The position numbers were made by a program, and so were the translations under genes. The notes below the pieces were generated by a model that was not told the origin of the DNA, ran no database searches, and saw only the letters and a program-made list of their open reading frames with translations. Of a stretch of DNA of 11,094 nucleotides, positions 7,294-11,094 are shown one piece after another (within the stretch, counting starts at the first letter, position 1; every line of letters begins with the position of its first letter). This DNA is from Flavobacteriales bacterium (GTDB lineage: Bacteria > Bacteroidota > Bacteroidia > Flavobacteriales_D > Sanyastnellaceae). The stretch is taken from the NCBI GenBank assembly GCA_015663855.1, contig DQRJ01000109.1:1-11094 (forward strand), given 5' to 3'.

Positions 7294-9122
7294 AATATCT
7301 TTTCACCATTCTCAGTGCTTTCTGGTTAACATCTACACTGTTTTGTCAATACCCCGGATGGCAGCAAAAAGTGAATTACAAAATGGATGTTAATGTAAAC
7401 ACTGAACTTCACCAATACGCGGGTGAAATGGAAGTTAGATACTACAATAACAGTCCTGATGATTTAGATAAGGTGTTCCTTTATGCTTTCTTCAATGCAT
7501 TTCAGCCGGGCTCAATGATGGACGTGAGATCACGTACTATTTCTGATCCGGACTCAAGAGTAGGGTCTCGAATAGAGTCTCTTCCTTTAGATGAGCAGGG
7601 TTGGATAAAAGACATTGAACTTTCTTTGAACGGGGTTCCTTGTAAAGTAACGATTGAGGAAACCATTATTGTCGCTGAGCTTCCTGACACAATCAAGGCT
7701 GGGAAACACGGAGTTTTCACGATGAAATGGAACGCTCAAGTCCCTCGTCAAATCCGACGTTCTGGATGGATGAACAAAGAAGGGATAGAGTTAAGCATGA
7801 CTCAGTGGTATCCGAAGTTTTGTGAATACGACCACGAGGGCTGGCATTCACATCCTTATATCGGAAGAGAGTTCCATGGCATTTGGGGGAACTACGATGT
7901 AACTATACACCTGCCTCCTGGCTACCAAGTTGCTGCGACGGGTACGATGACCTCTACCATTGAAGAATCTGTAGAAACTGGGGTTTGGCATTTTAACGCT
8001 GAGAAAGTTATTGATTTTGCATGGGTGGCGGATAAGAATTTCATTACGGAAAGTATCGAAGTAGATGAGAACCTCACGATGAATTTCGTTCGAACTCCTA
8101 ATAGTGACTATAATGACCAATGGACCGAACTGCCAAGATTTGCCGTACAGGGGATGAGGTTCTTAAACGATTTCGTAGGGCGTTACCCTTACCCACAATA
8201 TACTGTGGCTCAAGGTGGAGATGGAGGAATGGAATACCCTATGATGACCTTAGTTACTGCGAACAGATCTCTACCAAGTCTAGTCGGGGTTACAATCCAC
8301 GAAATGGCGCACTCTTGGTTTCAAGCTGTTGTAGCAACTAACGAGGCGTTATATGAATGGATGGATGAAGGGTTTACTTCGTGGATTGAATCCGAATGTT
8401 TGGCCGTTATCTCACCTTCTGAGATGACAAAACCCCGAGCTGGCGGAAATCACGCTTATGCTTACTACGGATATATCAAGCAAGCTTTAAGTGGAAACGA
8501 GGAGGCACTGAGTACGCATGCCGATCACTACACCACAAATAGAGCTTATGGAGTAGCAGCTTATTCAAAAGGGGAAGTCCTCGTAGAGCAACTCGGAGCT
8601 ATTATAGGTGATGAGATGCGTAATGAAGCGATGAAGGAGTATTTCAAGGTTTGGTCCTTCAAGCACCCTGGGCCCACTGACTTCAAAAGAATCATGGAAA
8701 AAGCTTCTGGGATAGAGTTAGACTGGTATTTCGATTACTTCGTAAACACCACTCACACGATTGATTACAAAATCAGCGGAGTCGATCACATTAAAAACTC
8801 AGACATGCTTAACGTGTCGCTTGAGAGGGTCGGAACAATGCCTATGCCACAAGATTTACGAGTTACGTACAAAGATGGATCTACCTCTGAATATCATATA
8901 CCGCTTGTAATTATGAGAGGAAATCGCGAGTTAATGGAAGGTGAAATGCTTGGAGAAGACTGGCCATGGACGAATCCTAACTACAGTATTTCAATACCCA
9001 CAAACGGTAGACGAGTTGTAAATGTCGAACTTGACCCGAACTTACTTCAGGCTGATACAGATCGCGAAAACAATTTAGTTGAGTTTAAGGGGTTAAAAAA
9101 AGTTCAATTTATTAGCGAATAA
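7290..9122 (+). CDS. Secreted M1 family metallopeptidase
   Basis: A 610-residue zinc aminopeptidase-type protein. A Sec signal peptide is visible (K2, hydrophobic 3-19, likely cleavage before Q20), with no lipobox and no T9SS tail, so a periplasmic or secreted location is likely. An N-terminal beta-rich M1 domain leads to a GGMEYP motif at 312-317, the zinc site HEMAH at 337-341 (H337, H341, general base E338) and the third ligand E360 in DEGF, exactly 18 residues after H341. A tyrosine in AYSKG (Y425) matches the catalytic tyrosine of M1 enzymes. The exopeptidase motif is GGMEY rather than the classical GxMEN, a change known to me from other bacterial M1 subgroups that may alter N-terminal recognition. 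Start overlaps the glycosyltransferase stop; bioY follows after 9 bases. Confidence 0.93.
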   Translation: MKYLFTILSAFWLTSTLFCQYPGWQQKVNYKMDVNVNTELHQYAGEMEVRYYNNSPDDLDKVFLYAFFNAFQPGSMMDVRSRTISDPDSRVGSRIESLPLDEQGWIKDIELSLNGVPCKVTIEETIIVAELPDTIKAGKHGVFTMKWNAQVPRQIRRSGWMNKEGIELSMTQWYPKFCEYDHEGWHSHPYIGREFHGIWGNYDVTIHLPPGYQVAATGTMTSTIEESVETGVWHFNAEKVIDFAWVADKNFITESIEVDENLTMNFVRTPNSDYNDQWTELPRFAVQGMRFLNDFVGRYPYPQYTVAQGGDGGMEYPMMTLVTANRSLPSLVGVTIHEMAHSWFQAVVATNEALYEWMDEGFTSWIESECLAVISPSEMTKPRAGGNHAYAYYGYIKQALSGNEEALSTHADHYTTNRAYGVAAYSKGEVLVEQLGAIIGDEMRNEAMKEYFKVWSFKHPGPTDFKRIMEKASGIELDWYFDYFVNTTHTIDYKISGVDHIKNSDMLNVSLERVGTMPMPQDLRVTYKDGSTSEYHIPLVIMRGNRELMEGEMLGEDWPWTNPNYSISIPTNGRRVVNVELDPNLLQADTDRENNLVEFKGLKKVQFISE

Positions 9123-9131
9123 AAATTTCGA

Positions 9132-9716
9132 ATGTTTCGATCAAAAATAAATATTTCAGGAAGTCAGATTATAGACGACCTAATACTAATTGCGATATCA
9201 CTGAGTGCAATTACATTTCTAGGGTCATTCCAATTAGATTTAGTAAACGGCCTACCCATCACTCTGCAATCTCTGTTAGTGGTAGAGTTTGCACTGCTTT
9301 TCGGGGCCAGAGTCGGTCTGATTTCCGTTATAAGCTACTTGATAATAGGCGGTTTAGGCGCACCAGTTTTCTCAGGCGGGGCATCCGGCTGGGAGCATTT
9401 CACAGGCCCTACTGGAGGCTTCCTTATTGCGTTCTCTATTGCGGCATTGTTTTGCGGTGTGGCGGCTGATTTGGCCTCTAAAAATGAAGCACTAAATAAA
9501 CACATTTTCATAACTGGAGCTATTATCCTCTTCTTATCCCAAACCTTAATCCTTATTCTCGGTCTAGGTTGGCAAGATGCACTTACCACATCATCTTTTA
9601 GTTATTCCGCAGCTATAGACGTTTTAATGCCCGGTCTACTTGTAAAAACCGCAATAGGAACAATTGCTTTCGTACTTTTCGGAAGAGCACTTAACAATCT
9701 TACTCCCAAATCATGA
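9132..9716 (+). CDS. bioY: Biotin transporter BioY (ECF S component)
   Basis: A 194-residue inner-membrane protein with about six hydrophobic segments that binds and imports biotin, alone or with the ECF energising module (EcfT plus two EcfA ATPases). Family landmarks are PITLQSL (42-48), GGLGAPVFSGG (73-83), GPTGGFL (92-98), and a C-terminal PGLLVKT (167-173) at the place of the usual PGD-K motif. The ATG at 9132 is preceded by an A/T-rich stretch (TAAAAATTT), typical of gene starts in this phylum, and the gene lies 9 bases after the M1 peptidase. It overlaps the following M1 gene as ATGA (9713-9716). No EcfA or EcfT is in the window, so the energising module must lie elsewhere or be shared. 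No biotin-responsive operator was recognised. Confidence 0.94.
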   Translation: MFRSKINISGSQIIDDLILIAISLSAITFLGSFQLDLVNGLPITLQSLLVVEFALLFGARVGLISVISYLIIGGLGAPVFSGGASGWEHFTGPTGGFLIAFSIAALFCGVAADLASKNEALNKHIFITGAIILFLSQTLILILGLGWQDALTTSSFSYSAAIDVLMPGLLVKTAIGTIAFVLFGRALNNLTPKS

Positions 9717-11094
9717 ATCTGAATTTTAAAAATTTAGCCGTTGCTTTTTTCGCAATTACTATAACCCTTTTTTCAAGCTGTACATCTACGCATGAAACTT
9801 CTCCAAGATCTCAAGCAATTCTAAAAATGAAAAGAGCCACCGACCATCATAGTTACAGCAAGCCAGAGGTAGCTGTAGTTAAACATCTTGATTGGAGTGC
9901 CATTGTAGACTTTGATAGCCGAATTATTTCTGCTACTGCGTCATATGACATCAATACTTCTAACACTGCAGATGAAATCATTTTCGACATTAGAGAATTA
10001 GACATCGAAAGCATTACAGTTGATGGTGTTAAGTCAACTTTTACTATAGGGGAAGAACAAGAATTTATCGGTTCTCCACTTAAAATCTCAATAACTCCTG
10101 ATGCAAAGAAAGTAAGCATTTCATATAAGACTCAACCAGGGGCTGACGCTTTCCTGTGGGTTGAGGGAGAAAACCCATTCCTATTTACACAAAGTCAAGC
10201 CATACTTGCAAGAACTTGGATCCCATGTCAGGATAGCCCTGGAATAAGATTTACATACAACGCTTCTGTTGATGTTCCCAAAGGACTTATGGCTCTAATG
10301 AGTGCCGTAAATCCGACAACAAAAACGGATGATGGTCATTACGATTTCGTTATGGACCAACCTATCCCCTCCTACCTGCTTGCTCTTGCTGTAGGTGACG
10401 TAGAATTCAGATCTGTAGGAGAACATACCGGAGTGTACGCTACTCCAGATTTAATTGATGCTGCAGAGTATGAATTCGCCGAGATGGAGGATCTACTTGT
10501 CGCTGCAGAAAGTCTTTATGGAAAATACGCCTGGGAGCGCTACGACTTATTAGTACTTCCAGCAGCTTTCCCTTTTGGCGGAATGGAAAACCCTAGACTC
10601 ACTTTCGCTACACCCACAATCATAGCCGGCGATAGAAGCTTAGTAAGTCTTGTAGCACATGAATTAGCTCATAGCTGGAGTGGTAATCTGGTTACGAATT
10701 CTACATGGGACGACTTTTGGCTTAATGAAGGATTCACAGTCTACTTTGAGCAACGAATCATGGAGTCTGTATACGGTCGCGACATAAGCGAGATGCTTGC
10801 AAGTCTAAGTTACAGAGGACTTGTTAACGAGGTTAGCGTGATCATGGACCTCAATCCTAACGACACTCACCTAAGACTCCACCTTCAAGGGCGTAATCCC
10901 GACGATGGAATGACGGCTATTGCATACGATAAAGGATATCTCTTCCTTCGTATGATAGAGGAAACTGTAGGGCGTTCTGAATTCGATTCTTTTATCGCTG
11001 AGTACTTCTCTAAGCATGCTTTCACAGTAATGGACACAGACAACTTCATTGAATATCTTGAGGATAATCTTCTACAAGACGCTACAATCCGTGA
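9713..11094 (+). CDS. M1 aminopeptidase lipoprotein, LTA4H-type, 3' end cut
   Basis: An open frame of 460 codons that runs off the window without a stop. The N-terminus is a lipoprotein signal (hydrophobic 8-20, LFSSC with lipidated C23), so it is probably anchored in the outer or inner membrane facing the periplasm or surface. M1 motifs are canonical: GGMEN at 289-293 and zinc site HELAH at 316-320 with third ligand E339 in LNEGF. The surrounding HSWSGNLVTN-TWDDFWLNEGF block is a hallmark of leukotriene-A4-hydrolase/aminopeptidase B relatives. A tyrosine in AYDKG matches LTA4H Tyr383. These enzymes trim N-terminal residues from peptides; bacterial members need not have epoxide hydrolase activity. 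Roughly 140-160 residues, the C-terminal helical domain, are missing compared with a usual length near 600-620. It is coupled to bioY by a 4-base overlap. Confidence 0.93.
   Translation, partial: MNLNFKNLAVAFFAITITLFSSCTSTHETSPRSQAILKMKRATDHHSYSKPEVAVVKHLDWSAIVDFDSRIISATASYDINTSNTADEIIFDIRELDIESITVDGVKSTFTIGEEQEFIGSPLKISITPDAKKVSISYKTQPGADAFLWVEGENPFLFTQSQAILARTWIPCQDSPGIRFTYNASVDVPKGLMALMSAVNPTTKTDDGHYDFVMDQPIPSYLLALAVGDVEFRSVGEHTGVYATPDLIDAAEYEFAEMEDLLVAAESLYGKYAWERYDLLVLPAAFPFGGMENPRLTFATPTIIAGDRSLVSLVAHELAHSWSGNLVTNSTWDDFWLNEGFTVYFEQRIMESVYGRDISEMLASLSYRGLVNEVSVIMDLNPNDTHLRLHLQGRNPDDGMTAIAYDKGYLFLRMIEETVGRSEFDSFIAEYFSKHAFTVMDTDNFIEYLEDNLLQDATIR

Noticed and set aside
7848..8120. Minus-strand open frame inside the M1 peptidase gene
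   Set aside because: It lies wholly within a well-supported coding sequence in an opposite frame and shows no recognisable domain. The same holds for frames within the cytochrome at 2638-2997 and recF at 3773-4084.

Overview
The window reads as chromosomal, housekeeping-type DNA from a marine-type Bacteroidota (Flavobacteriia-like) bacterium. The signs are a type IX secretion (T9SS/Por) C-terminal sorting domain on the cytochrome, a Bacteroidota-style fused PIN-PhoH protein, a recF-DUF721 pair, two perfect TAnnTTTG (-7) boxes typical of the Bacteroidota primary sigma factor, and gene starts preceded by A/T-rich DNA rather than strong Shine-Dalgarno sites. No tRNA, rRNA, insertion sequence, phage gene, CRISPR array or long repeat was seen. 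Coding density is very high: the longest non-coding gap is 57 bases.

Layout. (1) Bases 1-965 (+): the C-terminal part of a PIN-PhoH ATPase, cut by the window edge. (2) Bases 976-4489 (-): a compact unit read in the order recF, DUF721/dciA-like, then a five-haem c-type cytochrome with a T9SS sorting tail. recF and DUF721 overlap by 4 bases, and 8 bases separate DUF721 from the cytochrome. (3) Bases 4490-4546: a 57-base divergent promoter region with a candidate -7 box in each direction. (4) Bases 4547-11094 (+): a tightly packed run of six genes: a membrane-anchored TPR protein, ribH (lumazine synthase), a GT-C/GT22-like membrane glycosyltransferase, a secreted M1 metallopeptidase, bioY (biotin ECF S component) and an M1 lipoprotein aminopeptidase of the leukotriene-A4-hydrolase type. 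The last gene runs off the window. Gaps in this run are 19 bases or less, and two junctions are ATGA overlaps, so one transcript of at least 6.5 kb is plausible.

How the genes relate. recF and dciA belong to DNA repair and replication, ribH and bioY to cofactor supply, and the two M1 enzymes to envelope or extracellular peptide breakdown. The glycosyltransferase acts in the membrane. This looks like a conserved housekeeping neighbourhood, not a dedicated pathway. The best candidate for something unusual is the T9SS-tailed multihaem cytochrome placed directly behind recF-dciA. The paired but clearly different M1 peptidases flanking bioY are a second, milder point of interest. I did not find convincing evidence of an undescribed defence, mobile or biosynthetic system.
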